From assembly GCA_036511675.1 (NCBI GenBank), contig DATCBU010000116.1, positions 1 to 64,000 on the forward strand: a DNA stretch of 64,000 bases, written 5' to 3'. Each line of letters opens with the position of its first letter. Position 1 is the stretch's first letter. The DNA is from Chersky-840 sp036511675. Its GTDB lineage: Bacteria; Actinomycetota; Acidimicrobiia; Acidimicrobiales; UBA8190. The position numbers and the translations under genes were made by a program. Below the pieces are notes generated by a model. It was not told the DNA's origin and searched no databases. It saw nothing but the letters and a program-made list of their open reading frames with translations. Shown piece after piece: positions 35,755 to 44,443 of the stretch.

Positions 35755-36846
35755 GTGGTGCTCAGCGACCGCGTCCTGATGGGGCCAGGGCCCTCCAACC
35801 TCTATCCCGAGGTCGTCTCGGCTTTCACGCGGCCGCTCCTCGGCCACCTCGATCCCGAGTTCCTCGAGGTCCTCGACGAGACCTGCGAACGGCTCCGGGC
35901 GGTGTTCCGGACCGAGAACGCCCTCACCCTGCCCGTGAGCGGGACGGGCTCGGCGGGGATGGAAGCGGCGTTGGTGAATGTGGCCGGACCGGGCGATGTC
36001 GTCGTCGTGGGCGTGAACGGCTTGTTCGGTGAGCGCATGTGCGATGTGGCGGAGCGCCTCGGGGCCCGGGTGGTCCGGGTGGATGCCCCGTGGGGTGCGC
36101 CCCTCGATCCCGAGGCCTTGCTCGGCGCGCACCGCTCCCCGACGGTGATCGCCCTCGTCCATGCCGAGACCTCGACGGGTGTGCGCAACGACGTCGAGGA
36201 GCTGGCGCGGGGCAAAGGAGACGCCCTGCTCCTGGTGGACGCCGTCACCTCGCTCGGGGGCATCCCCTTCGACGCCGACCGGTGGGGGATCGATCTCGCC
36301 TACAGCGGGACGCAGAAGTGTCTCGGGGTGCCCCCCGGCCTGTCGCCGCTGACGGTCAGCGCCGCCGCTCGGGCCCGCCTCAAGCAGCGCCCTCCGTCGT
36401 GGTACTTCGACCTCGGTCTGATCGCCCGCTACGTCGAGGGCGCCGGGGGCCGCACCTATCACCACACGGCGCCGGTGTCGATGGTGTTCGCCCTCCACGC
36501 CGGGTTGGGCGTGCTGCTGGAAGAGGGTCTCGAGAACGCCTGGGCTCGTCACCTGGCCTGCGGACAGGCCCTGCAGGGAGGCCTCGAGAAGCTTGGGTTC
36601 AAGCTCGTCGCCCCCGCCGAGCACCGCCTGCCCCAGCTCACCACGGTGTGGGTTCCCGACGACCTCGGCGCCATGAGTGAAGCCGAGGTCCGGGCCACCC
36701 TGCTGCAGCGCTACGGGATCGAGATCGGCGCCGGTGTGGGCGCCATGGCCGGTCGGGCGTGGCGCATCGGTTGCATGGGCCACACGGCGCGACTGCGCAA
36801 CGTGGAGCTGCTTCTCGGGGCGCTGGGGGAGGTGTTGGGACGGTGA
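35755..36846 (+). CDS. Class V aminotransferase (alanine-glyoxylate / serine-pyruvate type)
   Basis: A 363-residue PLP enzyme. It starts RVLMGPGPSNLYPEVVSAF, the signature of the SgaA/AGXT branch, and shows PVSGTGSAGMEAALVNV, LVHAETSTGVRNDVEEL, the PLP-phosphate Asp region LLVDAVTSLGGIPFDADRWG and the Schiff-base lysine in YSGTQKCLGVPPG (about residue 188). The C-terminus has GIEIGAGVGAMAGRAWRIG. It would transfer amino groups from serine or alanine to glyoxylate or pyruvate. The stop overlaps the start of the GNAT gene (GTGA), so the two form a small operon with a promoter just in front. Confidence 0.9.
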   Translation: MVLSDRVLMGPGPSNLYPEVVSAFTRPLLGHLDPEFLEVLDETCERLRAVFRTENALTLPVSGTGSAGMEAALVNVAGPGDVVVVGVNGLFGERMCDVAERLGARVVRVDAPWGAPLDPEALLGAHRSPTVIALVHAETSTGVRNDVEELARGKGDALLLVDAVTSLGGIPFDADRWGIDLAYSGTQKCLGVPPGLSPLTVSAAARARLKQRPPSWYFDLGLIARYVEGAGGRTYHHTAPVSMVFALHAGLGVLLEEGLENAWARHLACGQALQGGLEKLGFKLVAPAEHRLPQLTTVWVPDDLGAMSEAEVRATLLQRYGIEIGAGVGAMAGRAWRIGCMGHTARLRNVELLLGALGEVLGR

Positions 36847-37463
36847 TCGGCCGGACGGCTCGCGCCACGCCGCTCGAGCTCAGTGGAGGACGGATCCGAC
36901 TCCGGACCCTCAGCGAGGATGACTACGAGAGCTGGTTCGAGGTGCGCGCCCGGTGTCGTCGGTGGCTCGTCCCGTGGGAGCCCCGGCCCACCGGGGCGCC
37001 GTTGACACCCGAGGACCGGGCCAGCTTCTCGGCCCGGTGCGCAGCGCGTGAGCGTGAGCGCCAGATGGGCAGTGGCTACGGCTTCGGCATCTTCGTAGGG
37101 GAACGCTTCGCCGGCGAGATCACCTTGTCGTCGATCCAGCGGGGCCCGTTCCAGAACGCCTTCGTCGGCTATTGGGTGGACGAGGCCTTGGCCGGCCAGG
37201 GGCTCGCGCCCGAGGCCACGGTGGCGGTCCTGCGCTTCGCCTTCGAAGAGCTCGGCCTGCACCGCGTCGAGATCGCCATCGTGCCGCGCAATCGAGCCAG
37301 CCGGAGAGTGGTCGAGAAGCTGGACCTGCGCCAAGAGGGCGTGGCGGTCCGGTACCTGGAGATCGACGGGCATTGGGAGGACCACGTCCGCTACGCCATG
37401 ACCGCCGAGGAGTGGACCGTGCGGGCCGATGTGCTCGTCCGCGGGTGGCTCACCCGGCCCTGA
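36843..37463 (+). CDS. GNAT acetyltransferase, RimJ/RimL-like
   Basis: A 206-residue acyltransferase that would move an acetyl group from acetyl-CoA to an amine, possibly a protein N-terminus or an antibiotic. It begins with GGRIRLRTLSEDDYESWFEV, has GERFAGEITLSSIQ, the strand NAFVGYWVDEALAGQGLAPEA containing the acetyl-CoA-binding turn (about 105-125), HRVEIAIVPRNRASRRVVEK and LDLRQEGVAVRYLEIDGHWEDH, all as in RimJ. GTG 36843 overlaps the aminotransferase stop. Target unknown. Confidence 0.87.
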   Translation: MIGRTARATPLELSGGRIRLRTLSEDDYESWFEVRARCRRWLVPWEPRPTGAPLTPEDRASFSARCAARERERQMGSGYGFGIFVGERFAGEITLSSIQRGPFQNAFVGYWVDEALAGQGLAPEATVAVLRFAFEELGLHRVEIAIVPRNRASRRVVEKLDLRQEGVAVRYLEIDGHWEDHVRYAMTAEEWTVRADVLVRGWLTRP

Positions 37464-37466
37464 CGC

Positions 37467-38519
37467 TCAACCCTCCGAGCGCACCACCGCCGGGGAATGG
37501 CGGAAGAACTGCTCGACATCCTGGGAGTAGGTGTACGACGGGGGCGCATCGCCCACACTTCGTCGCAGCCGCACGGCGCGGATGAAGCTCTCGACGGCCC
37601 CGGCCGTGGTGTAGCGACAGGAGAACCCCGTCTTCCCGATCCGGGTGGTGTCCACACCCCTCCCGTAGCGCAGAAGGCTCTCGAGCTCGGGAGGGAACTC
37701 GATCAGGCCGAGCCGGACGAGCGGGGCGGCCGCGGCGTGGGTCCCCACCGGGGAGATGGGCAGGAGGCGGGTACCGCAGATGCCGGTCACCTCGCTCCAC
37801 GGGAGCTTGCCGGTGCCGGCCACGTTGTAGAGGCCCGGGATCCGTTGACGGGTGACGTGCTCGAGACAGCGCACCACGTCGTCTTCCTCGACGAACTGCA
37901 CGAGGGGGTCATACCCGGCAATGGCCGGACAGATGGGCCGGGACAGGTTGGTGCTGATGGGCGTCACGATGTCGGTACCGAGCACGTTGGCGAACCGAAG
38001 GACCGAGACCACGGTGGCGGGGTTGTCCTCCGCGAAGTCCCGCACGAAGCCCTCCACCTCGAGCAGGGACCGTTCGACCCTGGTGCGTGCCGGCGAGGTG
38101 CGGGGCATCTCCTCTCGGAACCAGGTGGGGTCGGTGGACGCCGAGCCGTAGACGAGCGTCGAGGACTTCACCACCACCTGACGCACCGGGGAGCCCGACT
38201 GGCCGGCGGCAGCCAGGAGGTTCATAGTGCCGATCACGTTGATCTCGTGCAGGGCCCGGCTCGACACCCGGGTGGAGTCCACCACCAGGAAGGTGTGGAC
38301 GATGGTGTCCACCTGGGTGGCGCCGACGATGCGCGACAGGATCGAGTAGGTCTGGTCGGCCTTGACGAACTCTGTCCTCTCGAGAGGGACCGTGGGCTCG
38401 CGGGTCCCCATGCCGAGGATCATCTCCACCTCGGGGTCCGACTCCAGAGCCTGCGCCATGCGACCGCCCCAGAACGAGTCCAGACCGGTGATCAGGACGC
38501 GTCGCCCCACCCGCCTCAC
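37467..38519 (-). CDS. NAD-dependent epimerase/dehydratase-like SDR without YxxxK
   Basis: A 350-residue extended SDR protein. The cofactor end is clear: RVLITGLDSFWGGRMAQALE, then EINVIGTMNLLAAAGQ and VVVKSSTLVYGSAS. The usual catalytic Tyr-x3-Lys is not found where expected; that stretch reads TSPARTRVERSLLEVE. It may therefore bind a cofactor or lipid without classical redox chemistry. Its GTG overlaps the stop of the acyltransferase gene (GTGA). This SDR/acyltransferase pair is common in actinobacteria, which suggests a shared but undefined membrane-lipid function. Confidence 0.82.
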   Translation of the reverse strand: MRRVGRRVLITGLDSFWGGRMAQALESDPEVEMILGMGTREPTVPLERTEFVKADQTYSILSRIVGATQVDTIVHTFLVVDSTRVSSRALHEINVIGTMNLLAAAGQSGSPVRQVVVKSSTLVYGSASTDPTWFREEMPRTSPARTRVERSLLEVEGFVRDFAEDNPATVVSVLRFANVLGTDIVTPISTNLSRPICPAIAGYDPLVQFVEEDDVVRCLEHVTRQRIPGLYNVAGTGKLPWSEVTGICGTRLLPISPVGTHAAAAPLVRLGLIEFPPELESLLRYGRGVDTTRIGKTGFSCRYTTAGAVESFIRAVRLRRSVGDAPPSYTYSQDVEQFFRHSPAVVRSEG

Positions 38520-39388
38520 CCAAACCAGACGCTGCGCCGCTCGCGCAGCATCTCGTAGATCGTCTCCTGCATGTTGATGCGGATCTTCTCGGCCTCTTCC
38601 ATCACGCGGCTCTTGGAGTACCGCTCCTGGCCGCTCGGCACGTTGAACGTGACGGGATCGAGGACGCGCAGCTTGAATTTCGCCGGGAAGTACATGGCCA
38701 GGCCGAGGGGGCCGAAGAGGAACATGTTGGCGGTCACCGGGAAGTAGGGAACCCCGATGAGCTTGGCCAGCGCCGGAATGCGGAAGACGATCGGCATCGA
38801 TTCCTCCGCACCGACCACGGCGATGGGGATCACCGGGACCCCGGCGCGCATGGCGATCTCGACGAACCCTCCTCGCCCGAAGCGCCGCAACCGGTAGCGG
38901 TCCGCGTAGGTCTTGGACGGGCCCTTGGTGCCTTCGGGAAAGACGAGGGCGAGCTGGCCCTGGTCCCGCAGCAAGCGCAGGGCGTTGTCGGGATGGGCCG
39001 GCACTCCTCCCACCCGGGCCCACACCGTCCCCACCCAGGGAACCTCGCGGAAGAAGAAGTCGGCCATGCCGTACACGGGCCGGCCGCGCTCCACCTCGAT
39101 GCCGTGCATGATGGTCGGGGCGTCCGAGGGGATGGCTCCGGCGTGGTTGGCCACGAGCAGCGCGCCGCCGGTCTTGGGGATCTTCTCGAGACCCTCCCAC
39201 TCGACTCGGAACCAGTTGTTGTACAGCGGGGCGAACAGTCGGCGGGCGATGGTGCGGGTGTGCTCGGAGCGTCCCCACTCGTCCACGTCCGACAACCGCT
39301 GCCCGGGCGCGGGCGTGTCGTCGGGGCGCGGCAGTGGGACGAGGGCGGCGCGCTGCTCGCGCTGCGTTGCTTCCTTGCCGGCCGTCAC
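38516..39388 (-). CDS. 1-acyl-glycerol-3-phosphate acyltransferase family (PlsC-like)
   Basis: A 290-residue lysophospholipid acyltransferase. After a charged N-terminus and FAPLYNNWFRVEWEGLE come the catalytic block ALLVANHAGAIPSDAP (an NHxxxxxD variant with His and Asp in place, about 79-94) and block III LALVFPEGTKGPSKTY (about 150-165). The hydrophobic FPVTANMFLFGPLGLAMYFP may sit on the membrane. GTG 39388 was chosen because TACCAT ends exactly 6 bases upstream; a GTG 15 codons earlier would overlap that box. It is coupled to the downstream SDR gene. Confidence 0.87.
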   Translation of the reverse strand: MTAGKEATQREQRAALVPLPRPDDTPAPGQRLSDVDEWGRSEHTRTIARRLFAPLYNNWFRVEWEGLEKIPKTGGALLVANHAGAIPSDAPTIMHGIEVERGRPVYGMADFFFREVPWVGTVWARVGGVPAHPDNALRLLRDQGQLALVFPEGTKGPSKTYADRYRLRRFGRGGFVEIAMRAGVPVIPIAVVGAEESMPIVFRIPALAKLIGVPYFPVTANMFLFGPLGLAMYFPAKFKLRVLDPVTFNVPSGQERYSKSRVMEEAEKIRINMQETIYEMLRERRSVWFG

Positions 39389-39394
39389 GTGGTC

Positions 39395-39400
39395 ATGGTA
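39395..39400 (-). promoter_or_regulatory. Leaderless-type -10 box of the acyltransferase/SDR pair
   Basis: On the leftward strand TACCAT ends 6 bases before GTG 39388; no Shine-Dalgarno is seen. Confidence 0.45.
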
Positions 39401-39469
39401 CCCGTCGGCGCGAGGGGGCCCGCTGCCGACCACGCCCGCCCGTCGTCGCCCGATGACGCCCCGATGACG

Positions 39470-40750
39470 CTAGGGCCGGGCCGCTCCCACCAGTCCCAGG
39501 TACCAGACCGGGTCGAATTCCACCACGGTCCCGGAGTGCGCGGCCTGGATGACGGTGTCGGCACCGTAGGGGCCCGAGCCCACGTACATCACCACGTGGT
39601 CGATGCCGGCACCCTCGAGGTCGTAGAAGAGGAGGTCGCCCGGCCGGACCTGACTGAGCGGGATGTGGGCGGACTCCTCGTACTGGATGTCTGCCGAATG
39701 GAGCAGGGCGACGCCCGCGGCGCGCCACGCCAGCATGGTGAGCCCCGAGCAGTCCAGGCCGGCCGAGCCGGCTCCGCCCCACTGATAGGGGACTCCCAGG
39801 TACCGCTCGGCGCCGGTCAGGGCGAGCGCTCCCACGCCTGTTGCCGCCTGGGGTGCGCCCGTGCCGATGACCGCGGTCGCTCCCGCACTCAAGGCAGCCT
39901 GGTTGGCGGCGTTCGCCGCCTCTTCGGCGGCGGCCGATCCTGCTCCGAAGGTCTCTGCCACCTGGGCCGCCTGTGCCGCCGCGGCGGCGGCCCGTTGCTT
40001 CGCCGCTTCGGTGGCGGCCGCGGCGGCAGCAGCAGCAGCAGCAGCAGCCTCTTCGGCGGCGCGTTGTGCAACGAGTTGCGCCAGCTGTCCCTTGACTTGC
40101 GCGAGCGTCGCCTGAGTGGCATCCGCGGTTGCCTGCGCGGCCTGATGTGCCGATCCGACCTGTGTCGACACACCCGCCGCCTGACGCTCCCGGGCGTGGA
40201 GCGTGGATTCGGTGGCGCCGAGCTGTCGTTCGGTCGCGTGGAGCTGCTCCACGGCCGCGTCGATGTTGCCGATCGCCGTCTCTTGGTATTCGTCGTGCAG
40301 TGCCGAGGAGTCGCCCGGGGTTGAGAACATCGCGGTCAGCTGACCCGACGGGGTGTCGTAGATGTACGCGTTCACCGCCGCCGTCTCGAGGGCACGGTGC
40401 GCGGCGTCATGTTTCTTCCTGGCCATCACCAGGCGGGCGTCGGTGGCCGACAGCTGCGCGTTGATCTGCGCCAGGTGGACCGTGGCCTGGTCATATTGCT
40501 CCGAGAGCTGCGCCAACGACTGTTGCTGCTGCGCGAACTGCGCCTCGACCGCGTCGACCTGTGCCTGGGTGGCGTCGATGGAGGTTCCCGAGGCGGCGGC
40601 CTGACTCGTCCCGGGCGCTGACGGGCCCGGGGAGGCCACTGCGGAGGGCGCGATCGAGCCCAGGACGACGAGCGTCGAGGCGAGGAGGGCCGCCCGGCGG
40701 ACGACGGCCTGTGTCCGGGCGCGCCGGAACAGACCAGTCACAACAGTCAC
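39470..40750 (-). CDS. NlpC/P60 peptidoglycan endopeptidase, RipA-like
   Basis: A 426-residue secreted cell-wall hydrolase. A signal peptide (RRAALLASTLVVLGSIAPSAVA, about 18-39) precedes a long coiled coil (about 55-255: SIDATQAQVDAVEAQFAQQQ and following) that contains a 12-residue polyalanine run. The NlpC/P60 domain is C-terminal (about 305-426): RYLGVPYQWGGAGSAGLDCSG with the catalytic Cys, RPGDLLFYDLEG and IDHVVMYVG with the His. Such proteins cleave D-Glu-mDAP bonds during cell separation, the coiled coil keeping the enzyme inactive. GTG 40750 lies 7 bases after TACTGT; GTG 40741 is an alternative and has a close sequence match at the start of the paralogue ending at 49331. Confidence 0.88.
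   Translation of the reverse strand: MTVVTGLFRRARTQAVVRRAALLASTLVVLGSIAPSAVASPGPSAPGTSQAAASGTSIDATQAQVDAVEAQFAQQQQSLAQLSEQYDQATVHLAQINAQLSATDARLVMARKKHDAAHRALETAAVNAYIYDTPSGQLTAMFSTPGDSSALHDEYQETAIGNIDAAVEQLHATERQLGATESTLHARERQAAGVSTQVGSAHQAAQATADATQATLAQVKGQLAQLVAQRAAEEAAAAAAAAAAAATEAAKQRAAAAAAQAAQVAETFGAGSAAAEEAANAANQAALSAGATAVIGTGAPQAATGVGALALTGAERYLGVPYQWGGAGSAGLDCSGLTMLAWRAAGVALLHSADIQYEESAHIPLSQVRPGDLLFYDLEGAGIDHVVMYVGSGPYGADTVIQAAHSGTVVEFDPVWYLGLVGAARP
40026..40048. repeat. (GCA)7 trinucleotide repeat
   Basis: Seven GCA units in a row inside the NlpC/P60 gene, read on the coding strand as alanine codons of the polyalanine run. Such a tract may change length by slippage without breaking the frame. 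Confidence 0.8.
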
Positions 40751-40754
40751 TTTG
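40737..40754 (+). promoter_or_regulatory. Direct repeat GTCAC-N4-GTCAC, MtrA-box-like
   Basis: GTCACAACA (40737-40745) is followed at once by GTCACTTTG (40746-40754), two 9-base units in tandem that both begin GTCAC. The actinobacterial cell-cycle regulator MtrA is known to bind tandem 9-mers of the GTCACAgcg type and to control NlpC/P60 genes. The site covers the start codon of the leftward NlpC/P60 gene. Binding is inference. Confidence 0.4.
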
Positions 40755-40879
40755 TCCACAGTAGCCAGGGCAGGCACGAGGAGGAAGGGGCGGGTGGCCA
40801 TTTGGCCATTCCTTGATCTTCTCGGGGGAGGGCTCTACCTTGCTTGAAGGGGCCAGGCCCGGAATTGGGGGCCACACAG

Positions 40880-42433
40880 GTGTGGGGGGGGACCTTGGAG
40901 GGCGTGACCCGTTCCACCGCCGGCGTGCTCCAGGGGCAGCTCGAGGGTGGAATTTGGGTCTTCCGGGGCGTTCCCTACGCGCACGTGGCGGGCCCCCAAG
41001 GGCGGTGGCGGCAGGCCCAGCCCCCCACTCCCTGGACCGGGACCCGAATGGCGGCCGCCTGGGGGCCGATCGCGCCCCAGACACCCCCTGTGCCCGGCTT
41101 CAGCTTTCCCCACGACCCGACGACGTCGGATGAGGACTGCCTGAACCTGAACGTGTGGTCACCCCAGCTCGACGGATGTCGCCCCGTGCTGGTGTGGGTG
41201 CATGGAGGGGGGTTCACCACCGGGACCGGGTCGAGCGCGTTGTTCGCCGGGGGCCGTCTCGCCGCCAAGGGCGCGGTGGTGGTGACGATCAACTACCGCC
41301 TCGGAGCCCTCGGGCTCCTGGCGCACCCCGATCTCGTCAGCCCCGACGGCGGGTGGGGAAACTGGAGCCTGCGTGACCAGATCCTGGCGCTGGAATGGGT
41401 CAAGGAGAACATCGCCGGATTCGGTGGAGACCCGCGCAATGTCACGGTGTTCGGCGAGTCAGCCGGGGCCATGAGCATCTCGAACCTCCTCACGGCGCCC
41501 GAGGCATCGGGGCTCTTCCACCGTGCGGTCCTCCAGAGCGGGCCCCCGGCGACGGCGACACCACAGTGGGCGACGCGACGCGCCCAGCGCCTGGCGGGGC
41601 ACCTCGGCGTCCGTCCCGACGCGGTGGCGACCCTGCGCCACGTACCGGTCGAGCGGCTGGTCGAGGCGACGGCGCGGCTGGCCCACGACGCCCCCGCCGA
41701 CGGTGGCCTGCCCCTGGCGCTTCTCCCGGTGGTCGACGGGGTGCTCCTGCAGCGCCCGCCGGGGGAGATGATCGCCGAGGGAGCGGCCGTCTCGGTGCCG
41801 ATCCTCCTCGGTACCACGCGCGACGAGTGTGCGCTGTTCACCACGGCCGACCACGGCGACCCCGATGTCGACGATGCCCGCGTGTCGCATCGCCTGGCGG
41901 GGTTGGTGGGGCCGGCCGGTGCCGACATCGTCGATGCGTACCGCGGGGCGCGCCTGGCGAGGGGCGAGCCGGTGACGGGTCGCGACCTGTGGACCGCGGT
42001 CACCACCGACTACGTGTTCCGGCTCCCGTTGCAGGCACTGGCCGGCGCCCACGCCAAGTACCAGCCCCAGACGTACTCGTACCTGTTCACGTGGGAGTCC
42101 CCGTTCCTGAACGGGATGTTCGGGTCCTGTCACGGGCTCGAGATCCCGTTCGTGTTCGGGTCCGTGCACGACGCCGGCGTCCAGATGTTCACCGGAGCAG
42201 GCCCGGAGGCGCAGAGGCTGACGGAGCAGATGCAGGATGCGTGGATCTCCTTCGCACGCCACGGCGACCCGTCTTGTGATTCGGTGGGGTCGTGGCCGGC
42301 TTTCGACCCCGTCAGTCGGCCCACCATGGTCTTCGGTCCCGATGGCGGGGTCCAGGACGACCCTCGCGCCCCCGAGCGCCTCATTTGGGAGGAGACGGGT
42401 ACCGCCCCCACGGTCGGTCATCACCACGAGTGA
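40880..42433 (+). CDS. Type B carboxylesterase
   Basis: A 517-residue alpha/beta hydrolase of the PnbA/acetylcholinesterase family. It shows TAGVLQGQLEGGIWVFRGVP, EDCLNLNVWSPQ, the oxyanion hole VWVHGGGFTTGTGSS, the nucleophile elbow VTVFGESAGAMSISNLL, the acid region LGTTRDECALFTT and the catalytic His in FGSCHGLEIPFVFG. No signal peptide is visible, so it is probably cytosolic; substrate unknown. The start is uncertain: GTG 40880 and GTG 40904 both fit the family, and TTG 40844 lies further up. No Shine-Dalgarno separates them. Confidence 0.9.
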   Translation: MWGGTLEGVTRSTAGVLQGQLEGGIWVFRGVPYAHVAGPQGRWRQAQPPTPWTGTRMAAAWGPIAPQTPPVPGFSFPHDPTTSDEDCLNLNVWSPQLDGCRPVLVWVHGGGFTTGTGSSALFAGGRLAAKGAVVVTINYRLGALGLLAHPDLVSPDGGWGNWSLRDQILALEWVKENIAGFGGDPRNVTVFGESAGAMSISNLLTAPEASGLFHRAVLQSGPPATATPQWATRRAQRLAGHLGVRPDAVATLRHVPVERLVEATARLAHDAPADGGLPLALLPVVDGVLLQRPPGEMIAEGAAVSVPILLGTTRDECALFTTADHGDPDVDDARVSHRLAGLVGPAGADIVDAYRGARLARGEPVTGRDLWTAVTTDYVFRLPLQALAGAHAKYQPQTYSYLFTWESPFLNGMFGSCHGLEIPFVFGSVHDAGVQMFTGAGPEAQRLTEQMQDAWISFARHGDPSCDSVGSWPAFDPVSRPTMVFGPDGGVQDDPRAPERLIWEETGTAPTVGHHHE

Positions 42434-42482
42434 GGTGCGACCCCATGTCGGTGGGGTCACCCGGTAAGACAGAATAGGGACC

Positions 42483-43808
42483 GTGAGCAGTCGAGAACTC
42501 GATCCCCAGGCACCGCCGCAGGCCAACGGGAGCTCGGCGCTGGGCACGCAGCTGTCCTCGCTCGTGACGATGCCTGCAGACCCGGACGTCGAGTTGTTGT
42601 TGCCCGACGGCGACGTCGAGGATCCGGAGGTCTCCATTGTGATCCCGGCCGTCAACGAGGAGCTCACGATCTCCGACTTCGTGGCCTGGTGTCGCCAAGG
42701 CCTGGCCGACGCCGGTGCCAGGGGTGAGATCCTCATCATCGACAGTTCCACCGACCGGACGGCGGAACTGGCCCTGGCCGGGGGGGCCCGGGTCCTGCGC
42801 ACACCCAAGCGCGGTCTGGGCCGCGCCTACATCGACGCCCTGCCCTTCATCCGCGGGCGGTACGTGGTGATGGGGGATGCGGACTGTACCTACGACTTCC
42901 GGCTCCTCGGTCCCTTCATCGACAATCTCCGCCGGGGTGACGACTTCGCCATGGGATCGCGTTGGCTGGGGTCGATCGAGCCCGGGTCGATGCCGGGGCT
43001 GCATCGCTATCTCGGTACCCCGGTCACCACCTGGATCCTCAACCGGCTCTACGGGAGCCGGTTCACCGACATCCACTGCGGCATGCGTGGCATCAGCCGC
43101 GACGCGCTGGAGCGGATGGGGCTCGTCTCGCAATCGTGGGAGTACGCATCGGAGATGGTGCTCAAGTCGGTGCTCATGAAGCTGCGCACCAGCGAGGTGC
43201 CTGTCACCTTCTACAAGGACCGGGAAGGAAGGGTCTCGCACCACAAGCGCGCCGGCTGGTTCTCACCGTTCCAGGCGGCCTGGATCAATCTCCGGGCCAT
43301 GTTCATCTACCGGGCCGAGTTCTTCGCCATGAAGCCCGGCCTGCTCTTCCTCGTGGTCGGCCTGGTGCTGACGTTGCCCCTGAGCTTCGGCTCGTTCTCC
43401 GTGGGGTCGGTCACCTTCAGCCTGTACTGGATGCTCCTGGGCGTCACCCTGGCCGTGCTGGGTCTGCAGAGCTTTTGTTTCGGCGTGCTCGCCCAGGTGC
43501 TGTGCGACTACAGCGGGGAAGCACGGCACCGGTGGACCAGGATCTTCCGGTACACGCCCACGGTCATCGCCAGCATCGTCTTGTTCCTCGTCGGGCTGGG
43601 CCTCGCCGACGCCTTGGTCGTGCACTACGTGACCCACGACTTCGCCCTCCCACCGCCATCGGCACTGCTCGACCACCTCGCCGTCACGGGTTCGCTGCTC
43701 ATGATCATCGGCTTCACGGGGTTCTGTTTCACCCTCCTGCTCTACGCCACGGGTGTCCGCTACGGAACGCGTCGGGCGCCACAGGACGCCAGCCGTGGCC
43801 CGGGCTGA
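42483..43808 (+). CDS. GT2 glycosyltransferase with C-terminal membrane domain
   Basis: A 441-residue polyprenyl-phosphate sugar synthase-like enzyme. After a polar N-terminus of about 50 residues comes the GT-A domain (VSIVIPAVNEELTISDFV; EILIIDSSTDRTAELAL; metal site VMGDADCTYDFRLLG near 130; GSRWLGSIEPGSMPGLHRYL; DIHCGMRGISRDALERMG). Four membrane helices follow (for example LLFLVVGLVLTLPLSFG, YWMLLGVTLAVLGLQSF, IVLFLVGLGLADALVV and LLMIIGFTGFCFTLLLYA). This arrangement matches the integral GT2 branch that loads sugars on lipid carriers. The gene overlaps the next methyltransferase by 14 bases. Confidence 0.9.
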   Translation: MSSRELDPQAPPQANGSSALGTQLSSLVTMPADPDVELLLPDGDVEDPEVSIVIPAVNEELTISDFVAWCRQGLADAGARGEILIIDSSTDRTAELALAGGARVLRTPKRGLGRAYIDALPFIRGRYVVMGDADCTYDFRLLGPFIDNLRRGDDFAMGSRWLGSIEPGSMPGLHRYLGTPVTTWILNRLYGSRFTDIHCGMRGISRDALERMGLVSQSWEYASEMVLKSVLMKLRTSEVPVTFYKDREGRVSHHKRAGWFSPFQAAWINLRAMFIYRAEFFAMKPGLLFLVVGLVLTLPLSFGSFSVGSVTFSLYWMLLGVTLAVLGLQSFCFGVLAQVLCDYSGEARHRWTRIFRYTPTVIASIVLFLVGLGLADALVVHYVTHDFALPPPSALLDHLAVTGSLLMIIGFTGFCFTLLLYATGVRYGTRRAPQDASRGPG

Positions 43809-44418
43809 CGCCACCCGGTCGACCGCCTTCGGCCAGACCGGCACGCTCTCTCTCGCCGATCGCCTCGGGATCTGGCTGTCGGGCTACCGGATCCGCAAAG
43901 AGGTCGGCGATTTCGCCGGGAAAGCCGTCGGCGACTTCGGCTGCGGGTTCCAGGCCCGGTTCACGCGCACCGTCTTGGGCCAGGTGGCTTCGGCCACCCT
44001 CGTCGACGTGGCCCTGGCCGAGGACCTCAAGGAGAACCCGAAGGTGCGGGCCATCGAGGGGGTGCTCCCGGACGCGTTGCGCGACGTCGCCACCGACTCC
44101 CTCGACGTGATCATGTGCGTCTCGGTGCTCGAGCATCTCTGGCAACCCGATGTGGCGTTGGCCGAGTTCCATCGCATCCTCGCGCCGGGGGGGATCTGTG
44201 TGGTCAACGTGCCGAGTTGGCGGGGCAAGCGGTTCCTCGAGCTCTCCGCCTTCCGTCTCGGGTTGAGCCCGGTCGAGGAGATGGACGACCACAAGCGGTA
44301 TTACGACCCGCGCGACCTCTGGCCACTGCTCGTCCGTGCGGGTTTTTTACCGCACAGCATCCGGTGCTACCGGCACAAACTCGGTCTGAACACCTTCGCG
44401 GCATGTCGCAACACGTGA
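43795..44418 (+). CDS. SAM-dependent methyltransferase, class I
   Basis: A 207-residue protein. SAM motif I reads AVGDFGCGFQARFTRTVLG (about 41-59), followed by TLVDVALAEDL, the acidic stretch LDVIMCVSVLEHLWQPDVAL (about 101-120) and FHRILAPGGICVVNVPSW. The C-terminal MDDHKRYYDPRDLWPLLVRAGF fits methyltransferases of glycan loci. GTG 43795 overlaps the end of the GT2 gene; an earlier GTG at 43753 is possible. The pair probably acts on the same lipid-linked sugar. The tRNA gene follows after 25 bases. Confidence 0.83.
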   Translation: MARADATRSTAFGQTGTLSLADRLGIWLSGYRIRKEVGDFAGKAVGDFGCGFQARFTRTVLGQVASATLVDVALAEDLKENPKVRAIEGVLPDALRDVATDSLDVIMCVSVLEHLWQPDVALAEFHRILAPGGICVVNVPSWRGKRFLELSAFRLGLSPVEEMDDHKRYYDPRDLWPLLVRAGFLPHSIRCYRHKLGLNTFAACRNT

Positions 44419-44443
44419 CGAGGGCCCGCTCGAACACCATTTC

